Positions 23,107-38,100 of a stretch of DNA of 64,000 nucleotides are shown in pieces (position 1 is the stretch's first letter; each line of letters begins with the position of its first letter). The stretch is from contig JAJTWR010000248.1 of the NCBI GenBank assembly GCA_021613335.1, positions 917,001-981,000 on the forward strand. The letters run 5' to 3'. The translations under genes and the position numbers were made by a program. A model generated the notes under the pieces. That model did not search any database. It was not told the DNA's origin and saw only the letters and a list, made by a program, of their open reading frames with translations. The DNA is from Whitmania pigra. Its lineage: Eukaryota; Annelida; Clitellata; Hirudinida; Haemopidae.

Positions 23107-26100
23107 CTATTCTTTACTCCCCGAAGATGAGGATGGTGTTGAACTTTCCTCTTCCGTTGATCCGCTGTTGAAAACAATTCTAGAAATTAAAACGAAACGC
23201 AGTTCGACATTTTACAAACCTTAAAGCTAATAAGATACAGCAGAGAGCTATGATTCCGCCGATTATTAATGGTAAAATATTTCTCAATTCCTTCAATAAT
23301 TTGTTATCCTCATCCTCATCATCAGTCTGGTCTATAAATAAAGCAAAGTATCACAATTTAAAATGAGGTATTAAACAATAAAGTTAATGATTATCATTTA
23401 TTCAAAATTAAACATAAGCAAATAGCATCAGATAAAAAATATACAATGAAGAAAGTGTAATTAAATATATGTAAATAGACTTTTACTGGTAAGTGTTGTA
23501 GGTAGTGTTGCAATTTCCGTGGTAGTGGTTGTGGTTGTAGTCGTGGTCGTAGTGGTTGTGGTGGTTGTGGTGGTTGTGGTTAAGGTAAAATCTAAAACAA
23601 TACCAACAGTATCAAAATCAGTAACAAAATAATCGTGTTAGGAGAGCTGACGACATCGTTTCTTAATTTTCAAGAACATTTAAAATCACATAATCTTAAT
23701 GTGAATATTGATGACCATAATTTTAATTATCACAAAATGTCTTCCAGAAAAACAATTCTAAAAAGAACTAATTTTCGACGAATGTCCTTATGGTAAATGG
23801 AAGTATGCATCGGTTAACTTTGATACGTTTGTAATATTTAGTCAAAGTATCAATTGTCTGTGTCCCTATATGCGGTGGTAATGGCAACATATTTAATATT
23901 TCATGTTCGCAGCCAGGAATTTCCCTCAGTAGAGGCGCAAAATAAAATGCAGAGTGATTACCTAGTTCCAGCACACCTTCACTATATTGTCATAGTCATA
24001 ATAAACTTTCAAAACAAAAAATAAGATTGGCTAAATATAACTAAGCACAACGTTCTTACATATTTTCTAGGCTAAAAATTATCGGTCTTTCAGTGATTAT
24101 TATTCACCGATATATAAAAATCAAAGAATCCGAAAGCAGTTAAATTACCTCTATGCATACAATATTCACCGCTAAACCCTGATTGGCATCCATTATCGTC
24201 GCAAACTCCGTACATATCGTAGTCATGGGCGCACCTCAAGAAGTTGTTGCAAATCAGAGAATTACTTCTTATGCATGCTGTCGATAGGAAGCAATAGAGT
24301 AAATAAATTCCCACTTTAGAAATTGATTTTAAAATAAATTTTGAACTTGAAAGTTGTTTTGTCGGATCTTTTCCAGATAAGCCCCGCCACTAATGATAAA
24401 ATTGTACTCACGAAAAGTTAAGCCCCGCCATTCTAATTTCATGCACGCATCCAATTTCTGATGTCTGGACATTTGAATATTTAAATACACGCCATCAAAA
24501 CAACTCCTTATCCACCTCTGTGCCCATTTTGTGCAAATATTTTCTACATTCGGACCTAAAACCTGAAATGAACTTTCGACTCTCATTCACGACAAGGTGA
24601 CGGCAATATGTTTTTTGTTTGCCACGGAGTGATCCATCAGCAACGTTTATGCAACAATGGTCACCAGATGACACTTTCAACTTTATAATCATCAAACGGT
24701 TAATCATATAGAAAACGTTGTGGATCCAACGAGTGGAGCTCACACACAAACCATCGAATCTTTGTGGCACGTCTACAAGATGCAGAATAAGAGCCAATGC
24801 GGCACACACCGATCTTGGAGGTAAAGGTACAAAAATACGGACCTTTTCATGAAAATTATTAATGACATGTTTTAATTTTACCCTCTTCAATAAAAACTAA
24901 AAGTACAAATTTCATATCCTCTGTTTTATATTCTTTTTTTTTTGGTGGCGGGGGGTTAACTTTTTGGCGGGGCTTATCTGGAAAAGATCCGTTTTGTCTA
25001 ATAGAATAAGACAGCGGCTCTCAAGGTCAGGGAGTCTCTTGACGTTTTTGCCAGGGGTCGCCTGAGACTAAAAATTTTTAAAACACTTTTTAGAAACATA
25101 TTTTGATTAAGGTACTTTGTTTTTAGCACAAGTTACTTTATTTAGCACCTAATAATCATGCCAGTCTGTAATAGGACGGCTAGATTAACAATTCGATGTG
25201 ACAGTGTTGAAATATGTTAGGTGAAAAGAAAGCTTACATGTTGGGGAAAAATGTTGTTGAATCAGAAAGAAACAAAAATGGAATGATGTGTTTTTTCAAA
25301 CTTGAAGAAGTTTTCCTAATATACCTAACACACAATTTGCTGTTCCGGAGAATCCACAAGAGGATATCGCTGAACCAGCGACTTATCGTATAATGATTTC
25401 TCTAGTAGGTCGCTTAATCTTTTGGGCCAACTGCTTGTACATCATGTCCTATTTTGTCTGAGATTGTTTTGCGTCTCTTTCAAAGGCATAGCTAAGATAT
25501 ATTGCGTCCGGGGACGAACTATAAAATTATTAAATTGGAAAAAATCGAATATAGTAAAATCTGCTTATAGGGGCAGTTCAACATTACAGCCAAAAAATAA
25601 CCCTATGAGCGGTTTTGCCGTATATCAAAGTCTATTTTAAACTATAGGAAATAGTAAAATGATACAAAAAATTACAAAATGAGAAATAGAAGACAATTTA
25701 TCACATTTGTTGATAAGATTTAAAAAGAAAATACTCAGCTGTTACAATTTAAATTTCCCTTTTGATAATACTTTGATTCTTTATGTTTCCCTTAACTTTG
25801 CATTCCAGATCTTGCTGATGTAAGGTGTTGCGGCACCACAACATAAAACTAACACTCTTAATTTTTAGAGGTTTATTAACAAACACGAGATAGAGTCCGG
25901 AGACAAGTGTCTAGAGCCCATCGAGACAAGAGCCGATGCGACCAAGCGAAAACGAGGAATGAGTCAAAACCAAGCGAAGTAGGGTGACCCGTCATATCAA
26001 CCAGGCGACAAAATAGCCCCGTCAAAACATCCCCAACAAAACAGCCCCGACAAAATAGCCCCGACAAAATAGCCCCGTCAAAATAGCCCAGAACAAAACA

Positions 26101-29100
26101 ACCCCGTCAAAATAGCCCAGTAAATATATTTAAAAAATGTTTGTGAGTTGAATTTATTAACTGATTCCAAATTTAATTCGAAGTTAGTGGTTTGAATGCT
26201 TTTAAGACCCTTATGAGTTTAAATGGTATCAGGGAATTTCATTAAGGGGAAGATTTATCGTCTAAAATATTATTAAGATTCCGGCTACTTCCTTAGTTTA
26301 CATAGACTTTTCAAGTTGATATTTAATAGAAATTATCGATTGACAAGCACCATGTGCCATCTGCACAAAGAGAATTTACCAGATACTCATCAAGTCACGA
26401 AGGTTCCTTTGATCGTCTACCTTCTTTTGATCCTTCCCCGAGTTTCGGTTGCAATGTTTACAATGAAAGGTTTGAATTGGAATTTAATCTATGTTATCGA
26501 TTGACGTACAACATATTCGAGCCACACCTTATCATCACGTCATGTGAACATGTAACAAATCCACAATGAACCAATTTTATCGATGTTTCGTCGGGGCTGT
26601 ATTGACTGGGCTGTTTTGACGGGGCTATTTTGTCCTGGGTTATTTTGACACCGGGTCTATTTTGACGGGGCTGTTTTGTCATGGTGGTTTTGACGGGGCT
26701 GTTTTGTCCTGGGCTATTTTGACGGGGCTGTTTTGACGGGGCTATTTTGTCGCCGGGCTGTTATGAAGGTGTGCCGCGAAATAGAAGACGAACGAGGCGA
26801 GCTGATGTGAGTCTCCTTCTGGTTGCTTAAATAGACTTTCGCTAAGACTTTAAACAAAAGAGTCCATTGCTATGCGCTGAGTCATTAGCGTCGTCCTGCA
26901 TGCTTGTAGCCGGGAGAAGTTTTGTGGCGAAGTTCATTGTCCTGTACTCCACGTCTTGTAAGCCTAGAGTTCCTAGAGACGGGTGTATGCGATGGTGCAA
27001 GTGGGAGGAGTTTAGTGTCCTGCATCCTTTGTCTTGCACGCCTAGAGCTTGTGTACGATGACGCATGTAGCGATTGCTGCTTGGGCAACCGTCTCCATCT
27101 TAACTCTAATAAAGCGGATGCAATGTGGTTTAGTTCCGAGTTAAAGCGACATCTTATCCCTACAATACCTTTGCATCTTAATGGAGCTGATATTGTTGGA
27201 TCAGGCAGCCACAGTTGACAAAGAATGCTTTATGATTTCTGTCACATATTCGCTGTTGAAAGCCGGATATACACCAATATAACTTCTTGGCTCCTCATTA
27301 AATAAGAAAATCACAGATACAACCCTAGCTACGTTTCTGGTCTACGCTTCTCATTTCCAATAACAAGCAGTCTTTGTGCTGGTCATCAAGTAGAAAAGTC
27401 AAAGGCATAACAAGGACATTGAAGTTAACTGAGTGAAAGGTAGTCTAATAAATTTTATAGTTTTTGGTTAGCAAAGTATGGCAAGTTTTACCGAGGAGTC
27501 GCAGCACCAGAAAAGCTGAGAACCGCTGGAATAGGAGAACAGGTTACATCTTTAATGTCAACATAATTCTTAGGTTACTGAACTGGTTATTGCAAATGTT
27601 CTCACATACAGCGACTAATATTTACATTGCAATACATGACATCAGTCTTTTTAAAATTTGTACTAAGACAAAATCAACTTTTTATAAATTATACAAGGTA
27701 GGAGTCAGTATTAAACAAATACTTTAAAATTTGATTGTGAAACAAATATTATATTGTAAAAATATTTATTTTGATTCATTAACGTTTGTTTGTCAAATAC
27801 ACTCGGCCAAATATACATGACAAGTACCATATTTTGGTTATATCTCAACTAATATGCCATGCAAATTGCTCAGTTATTATTGTTATATAGTGCTTTCAAC
27901 GTTATGTTTTGAATTTGTTGAAGTCTTAATTTTAAGCTTTATAAAATATCCCAAAAATATATTTTGTGGTTACCAAATAAAAATGGCATAAAAGTCAAAA
28001 GTGAATGAAACCAATAAAAATTTATTGATTTTTACACAAAATGTTATTTAAAAAATTGCTTTCTTTTTTTTTATCATTTCTTTAAATTTAATTAAAAAGC
28101 ATTTTTTTGTCTACATTTTTTATAACTTTTGCCTACAGCCTATTCCAGACAATCCTGACGGCATCTTCCAATTCTGAGTTGGAGATAAATTGTCTTCCAT
28201 ATTTGTACACAAGTCTGGACAACTTATCCCAAGCATCTTCAATAGGATCAAGGTCAAGGACGCAAGCCTGCCAACTCAAAACCTCTATGTTTCTCTCTTA
28301 GAATAAGCTAGAATTTCTTGCTTCTCTACATCAATCATCATCACAGTTTTATAATAACATTGCTTCTTGCTCTTTAATTCCAGTATTTACAAAACCCACA
28401 AGAATTACTCCTCACTCTCAAACTGTAATTGACAATATTTTCACAAATTTTCCTCTCTATAACTGTACATCTAAAATCCTTGTTGACATCTCTGATCATT
28501 TCCCAATATTTCTTCAAGTTCTCCTCAAATTTTACCCTAACAGTCCTAAACCTAAACAATTCAGGATTAATAACCAAAAATGCAAAAATAAATTTATTAG
28601 TTTACTTAATTTGTGTGATTGGTCAAATGTGTACAAATATGTTGAAGAAAATAATCCATGTTTAGCTTACACCAATTTCTTGTCCTTATTTTCTGATCTA
28701 TATAACAAGTCATTTCCTTTAGTGTCTCAATTTGGAACCACAAAAAATTGTAAGCAACCGTGGATGACTTCTGCACTTCTCAAATCTTGTCAACGAAAGA
28801 ATAAACTTTATAGATATTTTATTCAATACCCTTCTGAGCAAAATAAGAAAGCTTTTGTTAAATATAGAAATACCTTCAAGAAAGTTAAATTTCATGCCAA
28901 AAAGACTTACTACAACAAACTATTTTCAGAATATAAATCAAATATGCACAAAACCTGGAGTCTAATAAGATCTTTAATTGGATACCAAAATCTGTCAATG
29001 GATATTTTTTTGCTTTTTGATGATAATGGTAAACTACTAACATCTCAGGCTTTTGCAAACCAATTTAACCAATAATTTTCCAGTATTGGTGAGTCGATTG

Positions 29101-32100
29101 CAAGCAACATTTCTACTTACTCAAATAATAGCTTCGAAACATACCTTACTCAACCAAGTGTACAATCTATGAGCTTCCTTCCAACAAATCCTTTGGAGAT
29201 AATAAAACATTCTCGTACACTCAAAATATCACATAGCTCTGGTATTGATATTGATCCACATATTGTACATGAATTCATACCTTTAATTGCAGACCCTTTA
29301 TCGTCAATATTTAATTGTTCCTTTTGCACTGGTCTTGTCCCTCTAGAATAAAAATTTGCTAAAGTCATTCCGATACATAAATCTGGAGATTATAGTCAAT
29401 TCAATAATTATAGACCAATTTCCATCTTACCGTATTTTTCCAAACTCATTGAAAAAATTGCACATAATAGGTTATATGAATATTTTGACATAATAATTTA
29501 ATCTTTTTAACACTTCACAATTTGGCTTTAGGAAGAATCATTCTACCTATATGCCTCTTTTATTACTTCAGTCTGATATTTCTAATGCTGTAGATTCTGG
29601 AGAAGTTCTCGTTGCCTGTTTTCTTGATCTGAAAAAGGCCTTTGATTCTGTGAATCACCAAATTCTATTTTTTAAACTTGAATATTATGGTTTTAGAGGC
29701 ATAATTTTAAACTGGTTCGTTGATTATTTAGCTAGTAGAAAGCAAAAAGCTGTTTGTAATAACACAGACTCTGAAAATCTCATGGTAAATTATGGTGTAC
29801 CTCAAGGATCTATTTTAGGTCCACTTCTTTTTCTTGTGTATATGAATGATTTCAATTGTACATCTAATTTGTTTAAGGCATTATTATATGCTGATGACAT
29901 CGCTGTTTATACTTCCGGTGACAACATCAATAATCTTATTCAATATTTAAATAAGGAACTTCATAACATCAATAACTGGATTATTGCTAATCGACTTACA
30001 CTTAACATAGCCAAATCAAATTTCATTATATTTCATTCTCCAAAAAAGGCCATACTTTGGGAGTCTCTTCCTTCCACAAATAATATTGATCTTATAAGAG
30101 TCACTAGCTTTCGTTATCTTGGTGTTATACTTGACGAACATCTATCCTGGCATGCACACATAAAATATATACAGGGCCGAATAGCTTGGAATATTGGTAT
30201 CATTGCCAGAATCCGTCCTTTCGTAAATACCAAGACAGCATTATTATTATATTTTTCCCTTATTTATCCATATCTCACTTACTGTAATATTGTATGGGCA
30301 TCTACTTCTCACACTCGTTTAAACCAACTATGTATTTTACAAAAGCGTATCATCCGTATAATATTCTCACTGCCAATTTCATCTCATACAGAATTGACTT
30401 TTATGAATGACAATTTACTAACTCTTCGACAAATTCATAGTCTTCAAACTGCCATATTTATGTTCTCTTGTAATAAGAATGCCCTTCCAGATAAATTTGT
30501 AGGTCTTAAGTCTGAAAGTGTCAACTACACTAAACCTACAATACTCCCTCCGTCATACCCATGAATATAGTCCATCTTTTGCCAAAACCACCCTCAAGCT
30601 CTTTTCAATAACATGTTACGGACCTAGACTATACAACACCATTCCTTCATCTATCAAAAATCATACACAGACTGGACCATTCATGCTATTATATTTATTA
30701 TTTAAATTGTCCTACAAATTGTACTTCGTTCGTGGTATTCTTGATTAACTGTTTATTTGACGGGTTTATTATTCGTTTTCTTAATTAATTGATATTTCAA
30801 GGTCAGCTTGCGTTTCCTTAAAGCTGATCCATGAGTTCTTTATTAATCCGTACATTGGTGTCTCTTTTGTTTGATTTGTTTTGTTCATTTTGATGATTAA
30901 TAAAATTGCTCAAAAAAAAAAAGAAAAAAAAGAAAAAGAATTTACAATATGTTCCTGGAATTTTTTAAATGACTTTGGACTTCATCAATTTGTTACAACA
31001 AGACATGAAAATTTGCTTGATTTAGTGATTTAGTTATAAAAACCAGAATAGAAACGATATGCCCAATTTAAAATAGTGATTACAACGTCATCAGCTTCAG
31101 ACCAAATGTTTCATCGGTTGTGCAATCAGGCGGTGCCATCCACCTTCACACAACTTCAGGAAAGCCGATTATCTCACGCTCAATAAATATCTACAAGAGA
31201 TAAAATGGAATCTTGTTTTTTAAGTTCTGTCCCACAGTGGCAGAAGTTTAGACATTAGGTGGGAGTGGCTTTTTCAGACAAAATCGAAACTTAGGAAAAT
31301 TTGGAAACGAAGTAGCAACGATGAGGACAAACAGAGATACAACAATATTGATGAAGCATCTCCAGCTATGGAGAGAAATCATACATAAAACACTTTGTAC
31401 ACTAGATTCTTCATTGTGATGAGGACCTGATGGTATTCCCAATATATTTCTAAAAAGGTGCGCGTCATCGTTTGTTGTGCTATTGTCTCACATATATTGA
31501 AACTTTTAAAGACAAAAAATTGCCCCAGGAATGGAATGTAGCACTGGTCGTACCCATCTATAAAAAAGGACACACTACGGCAACTATAGACCAATCTCCA
31601 TTACTTCAACAAGTTGCAGAGTGATGGAACGAGTAATAAAGAGGGCAATCACGCAACATCTGACTCATCAAAAGTTGATAGATGCCAGTCAACATGTTTT
31701 TATATCTGGTTTTGTCCAGGCTCGATCCACAAATACAAATAGACTTGAATGCATACCATTTTGATAGGTCTGAATGTGAGCCCTCATTTTCTGTGCTTAA
31801 TCCAGCTCTTTCTCTTTTTTGAATCTTTAGCCTGATTTGAGCAGTGCCTTGACTTGACTCTGGGATCTGCTGAGTTATTTAACATCCACTGTGCCTTTAT
31901 CTTGCCGATCATGAATTTCTCAACGATAGACCGTAACGGCAGTCTAATCTTGGATTTCCTGTTGTTCGACGTCAGGCCTGGCGGCAAGCCAAACCACCTT
32001 TTGGAAAATCGGTTTAAAATTGCTTGAAATATCACCACCGCAGACTGACCGACTTTATAAATCGTCAGAGGCCGCATCATTCTTGGCGTCAGAATCCAAG

Positions 32101-35100
32101 TCCTGAATCTTCACAACAAAAGGGACGAAGGACACATCACTGCAGATGTTTCCACTTGTCAGGGTTAAATTTCTGGACTTCGTTGTCTTGAAAACCATTC
32201 TGCACCATTGTAGCAGTTTGTCCAATTTTGTCAAAGTCTTTTGAACATCCCTTTTATTGTTAATAACAATCATGCGAAATTCCCGCCCAAGTCATGACTG
32301 TTCCAGTTCTATGAATTTTTCTTTTTTCTCAGGTTATGAAAAAACTGAGTTATCAGATTAATTCATTTTGAATTTTGTTTCATCAGAAAAAATTACATTG
32401 GTTCATAGAGATATTCCAGTAACTGAAACTAGTACAACTAAAACCAGTTATAAAATTGATATAGAAATAATTCAAATTAAATAACTTAAACATTATAGAA
32501 ACGAAATAAAAGCTAAAAAACTTTTAAAACTAGAAAAATTTTATTTTAGTTTCTATTATTTTTCAAAAATTTCCAACCATTTTTCAAAAATTTATTGTCA
32601 ATAAAGTATCAGATAAGAAAATTCTTCATTACATAGATTACAAATCTACATCTCTGGATAGTTTGCATAAGTATCCCACAGTGAAGAAACTGTTTGTAAA
32701 ATGCAACACTGATATACCACCTTCCTCGCCAGTCAAGAGGATCTTTTCATATGCAGGGATGGTATTTAGCAAAAAGAAATCATGTTTTCTGATGACCATT
32801 TTCAACAACAGCTGCTTTTAAAGGCAAACCATAACCTTATACTGTTAAATGTTGTAGTATTTTGTATTTTGAATAAAAGTATATCAAAATATGTATTTTA
32901 ATATTTTGATCTACTGAAGAAAGTATTTGGTATTTCAAATACTCTTTAGCAATCCTCGCCCTTGAATATTTGACATTCCTGGAGGCTTCAGTTTTCCCCC
33001 TCTCGTTTTCGGACAATGATTTACCTCTGGTTATCATTAAACTTTGAATAATAAACTAAAAAAGGAAATTTCTTAAAAGTATAAAACAAAAACGTACCCC
33101 TGCCATAGATATTGGGCTGAGTGCACTTGATATGTACTTAGTACGTACATACGTAATATATATGATATGTCTTATACTCACGAATTGCTCATCGCTAAGC
33201 TGTTGTACTAATATTATGTTTCTTTTTTTTTTATTAATTGACTAACAATAAAATATGTATTTTTTATAATTTTGTCATTACTTCTATATGTAGTCATTCC
33301 TATTTCACTTCCGCAACCTTGACTTCGATCCCCAAAACAGGTTTTATAACAATAACGTGCTGGTTCTTGTATATCCCATGGTTGTGACTTCAAACATTTA
33401 CAACGATCCCCAAACTTTTAACGATAGAGATAATCATTTAAATATTATTAGTGTAAATTTACAAAAAAGCAACAACAGAGTTATAATGTTATGTATAACA
33501 CTAAACACAACAGTGCCATTTTCATGTTTATATCACATATTTACTTTACTAATGTTAAATTTCATTATAATTTTCCATAAAAGAGATTATAATTTGGGAC
33601 ACCCTAGTTGGCTAATTACATTGGAAAACAAGTTGTAGATATCTTACATGTCATTTTCTTAAGCAGTCTTTTATGCTGATTTCAAGTCGGAAAGCCGCTT
33701 TGCTATATCAGGTCAAATTTTGAAGATATTATCAAATAAATTACTTTGTTCTTAAAGGGGACATTTTATCTCCCAACGTTCCACTTGTGGAACATCATGA
33801 GTTTTGGTCATGTATCTCGTGACAAAATGTTTTTAGAAAAACTGTTCTGCATTTATTGGAGAGTTCAAACTCTTATTAAACAACTCTACGATAAAAAATA
33901 AATGCAAAAGAATAAATATATTAACATCTTTGGTTTTAAAATTTATGTCAAACAGAGCGATTTTTGTGATTTTTGATGTTGAAAAATTTCTTACAAAGGA
34001 AAGATTTAACAATGACATGTTAAATGTTTTTTACATGGCATGTTTTTTTTAGAGGAATTTATTAAACAAAATATTCAAACGCAGTTACTAAAAAACCCGC
34101 TTAATTATATATTTATATAAATAATAATTACACAATTATTTATAGTGGTGAAGAAAACCTAGATCTGTGTTATAACCACTCTTTTTAGTTCTAATAACCA
34201 AATTTACTTAAGTAAATCTTAAATGTATCTACCTTGTCCGCATGAATGGTTCCTTATCTAGTTTATTCCATAAGGAAACCACCCTTGCGCTGAAATAATT
34301 ATTTTTTTAAAGTTTTCCTTCTTAAGAAGCCTTCCTATATAATTTACAATCGTGCCCTCTAGTAGAAGCACTTTTTGTGCTAACTTTAGTCATAACTTTT
34401 GTAAAAAAAAATAATCGGGCTGATGGGCTGCCTGTTTCAATGACAAAAAATGTAAACCGAGTAACACCAACGTCACAAAATTAAAAAAAATCGTTCAGAA
34501 GTTCAAAAATAAGGTGGCAGTTCCAAAAAGAAATCGGACTAATTTCAGAAAAGCCACATGAGGTAATTTAAATTAATCGGGATATATGATTTGTAAGTAC
34601 GTTTGAAAACAGATATGGACTTAGAGGAAGTAATGGTGATGGTAATCGAAGCAAATATTTATTTATTTATTTATTAATCATCAAACTGAAGGGTCTTTGA
34701 GACCACTAACACAAGTCTGTACAATTTACATACCAAAAGAAACGATTGAAGTCAAAGTCGCGTATTATTGCATTAAAGCGAGAAATTGTATTTAAATTCA
34801 CGATTTTGCTTGATATTGCGTTCCATGGTTTACGAACCTATTGCAGAAAGAATTTTTGACATCTGTTGAAAATTTACTATGTCGAAGTTTGAATATGTGT
34901 CCTTTCGTGCCTGGGTAATCCTGGACGAGTAGCAGATGCTTCAGGTGGTAGTCCGCAAAGCCATTTAGTAATTTTAAGCAAAATGTTAATCCGACAGGAG
35001 GTGGCGTCACTCCAGGGTAATAAGTTTAAGATGCCTTAGCCTTTCCATGTAGGGGTGTTTATCAACTGAAGGTATTGATTTGGTAAATCGTTTTTAGATA

Positions 35101-38100
35101 TTTTCAACTCTATCAATTAGCTATTTGTGGTGAGTGTTCCATACTGGGGTACCATATTCAAGAATAGGTCTGACGAAGGTGCAAAAGGCAAGCTTTAGAA
35201 CATCCTGGTCTCTCGAGGAGAAGGATGCCCTAATCATTTACAAAACTGTTGCAGATTTATGGGCGATTGTGTCAATGTGGGCTGCAAACTTTAAGCTTGG
35301 ATCCACCATTATCCCGAGATCCCTAATCATGTCCACTCGTTGGAGGGTCTGACCGTTGATTGTGTACTCATGATTATTTTTTTTCTTTCTGCGGCCAGCA
35401 ACGGAGAAAACCTGACATTTCTCTGGTGCGAGCTGCAGTTGCCAGATGTGACTCCACTGAGCTACGTTGTCGATAGCAAACTGCAGTTGGGTTTCGGACA
35501 AAGTTGGGAAGCAATATAGCTTAATGTCATCAGCAAATAGTTTGTAAACGACACCTGTATCTTTGAATATGATCGGAAGATCATTAATGTACAATGAAAA
35601 TGAGTGTGGGGCCAATCACACTGCCCTGGGGGACACCACTGGTCACGGGAACGATATTTGATAAAATTCCACCTATATTAAAGCGCTGTTTCCTCTGTGA
35701 AAGAAAGTTGGCGAGCCACCCCTTAACGTTTTCATGGATTCTTTAACATTGTAATTTGGTTAAAAGCTTGTTGTGCGCTACAGAGTCAAATGCCGTTTTA
35801 AAGTCTAGGTATATGATGTCCACCGAATGTCTGGACTGGAGTGCTTCCAAACAATTTGCGTGCATTCACATAGATTTGCTACAGTGGATTTGCCACTCAC
35901 AAATCCGTGTTGATTCCTGTTTATTATTTTATGTTGTGAAATATGCGAGGGACAGAGCACTTCAAGGAAAATATTTTAAGCGTGGTTCGAGAAACTTCAG
36001 GTCTATATTTGTCGACGGACTGCAAACAATATGAGTGAATGAACCTTTAAAAAAGTTATTGAATGAGGCAATAGATTGTTTGAATATTTATACATTAAAA
36101 TAGCAATCAGAAAGTCTTTTATTTGGTAAATGTTTAAAATAGAATTTTCGTAGAAGATTGGCTTGGAAGATTCATTTTTACTAGGGGACGCAATCTTTGC
36201 ATTGATAGGCCCTCGCTGCTATTTTCCTCAACAAATCCTTTTGCCTGTTATGCTTACACCTTAAGCCGATTCGTCCTTCCTTGAGCCTTGAATAAAACAT
36301 CTGAGCCATTATTCTACGCCAATTCCACACCTTCTTTAAAAGGTGTAATTTGAATTATCAAGGATTTAAGACAAGGCAATTTTGGCAAAGTTAAGAGAAA
36401 GTTAAGAGTCAAGCTATTATCAAAAGTTTTTTTTAATAAATTGTAATAGCTGAGTATTTTTTTCTTCTTAAATCTTGTCTACAAATATGGTAAATTGTCT
36501 CTTATTTATCAATGTGTATGGGTTTGTTATTTCCTGTAGTTTAACATAGACACCTTGATATAGAGCAAAACCGCTCATAGGGTCATTTTTGCTGCAATGT
36601 TAAACTGTCCATATATGCAGTTTTTAATGTAAATATGTTTACTGTCTTTGATTGTTGTGCTGTACGCGCCACGCTAAATTTAATTTTTAGTTTCTCCCTA
36701 ACCTTTCAGTTCTGGTTTGCAAATATTGTACAAATTAATTTTGCGGCTCATTACATTATTAGTTATATCCAATAAAAAACCGTCAACGTAAGACCGCAAC
36801 GTGCGCCACACAATGTACTCTGGAGCAGAGATTTTCAACCATTTTTCAGTCCGCTGCTGCTGATAATGATGATGATGATGATGATGATGACGATGACGAT
36901 GATGACGACGACGATGATGACGACGACGATGATGACGACGACGATGGCGATGACGACGACGATGACGGCTACGATTGCCAATGTAATTTTTTATTCGTTA
37001 TTTTTCATGTGCTAACAATGTTTATTAACAACTTTTTTATTAATAATATGTTATTAATTCTTAAAAACATGATAGCTTCAAAGGGGTAAATCAAGGAAAG
37101 TAGTGATTTTTCTTGTATAAAGTATTGCCTGGCTTGGTTAGCTTTTATCTAAACAAGAAATACTAGCTATGAGTACTTAAGTACTGACCTCACTGCAGAT
37201 AACAATGAGCAGAAATTTTTGAATTGATTTTTTCGCTAACGCATCGATGAAACGGGGTGAAACTCTTGCGATGAACCTATTATGCTGTTCTGTCATGTGA
37301 CTTGCTTATGTGACAAATAATTTTTGAAATGTTAGTAAATAAATCAAAAAATTTGATAAGATTTGTTTTATTATAGTAGTCGATTTACACACTCTAGTGA
37401 AAGTTTCGCTAAAATGACTACGAGGAGTTCTAAAGATTTAAAAATGCGAAGAATGCGAAATGTATGGAAATGTCGAGGATTTGAATCCAAACCAAATAAA
37501 TCACCATGGCAAAAATCATTGTTCAGGTGGAAGTAGAAAGAGAAAAAAGAACAATATTATACTGTACAGGCTTTAAGGAAGCAAAAGTGAACAGGAACAG
37601 AAAACTGAGGATAGGGAATGCTTTTAATAGAAGGCGGTAACAATGCTTATATTTTGCAGACGGTCTTAAAACCTCCATCGCGTCTTTTCATGGAAGACTT
37701 TTTGTTCTGCAAGCCGCTGCCGGTGAAGAATTTTTCCGTGTACTTGATGCATTTTTTGAAGAATCAGGATTGGCCCCTGACACAATGTGTTGGACTGTGA
37801 ACGGGTGGCGCTGCAGGACTGACTGTCGTAAGTCTGGTTTAGTCGCACGAGTGAAACAAGCAGCGCCTCATACATGTATAGCATCAACCCACCGCGTGAT
37901 TCACCGCGAAGCCTTGGTGGCAAAGAACATGAATGAAGATCTTGCTGGCACGTTTTCCAAATGTATTAAAATTGTTAGCTTCATCAAAGCCAGGCTGCTC
38001 AATCACCGTTTGTTTAAAAACATGTGCCGCGAAATGGAAGCCGAACACATGCATTTGTTGCTACACACGGAAGTCAGGTGGCTATCAATCGGTCGCGTTG

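Noticed and set aside
24149..24314. GTG/ATG-type start with signal peptide for a separate small EGF gene (GIYLLYCFLSTAC start)
   Set aside because: There is no ATG at this place. The hydrophobic stretch coincides with a pyrimidine tract ending in a good CAG acceptor at 24278, and the phase fits the upstream WSC exon, so it is better read as an internal exon.
26842..27088. Overlapping open frames on both strands near 26.9-27.1 kb
   Set aside because: Overlapping frames on both strands with no family resemblance, adjacent to a LINE fragment. Likely chance in locally GC-richer DNA.
29551..30564. Reverse transcriptase as a functional host or active gene
   Set aside because: Upstream ORF2 has stops, the 3' part is frameshifted and the copy is 5'-truncated, so it is an inactive LINE.
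35134..36034. Plus-strand open frames at 35.1 and 35.8 kb
   Set aside because: Antisense shadows of the minus-strand LINE reverse transcriptase.
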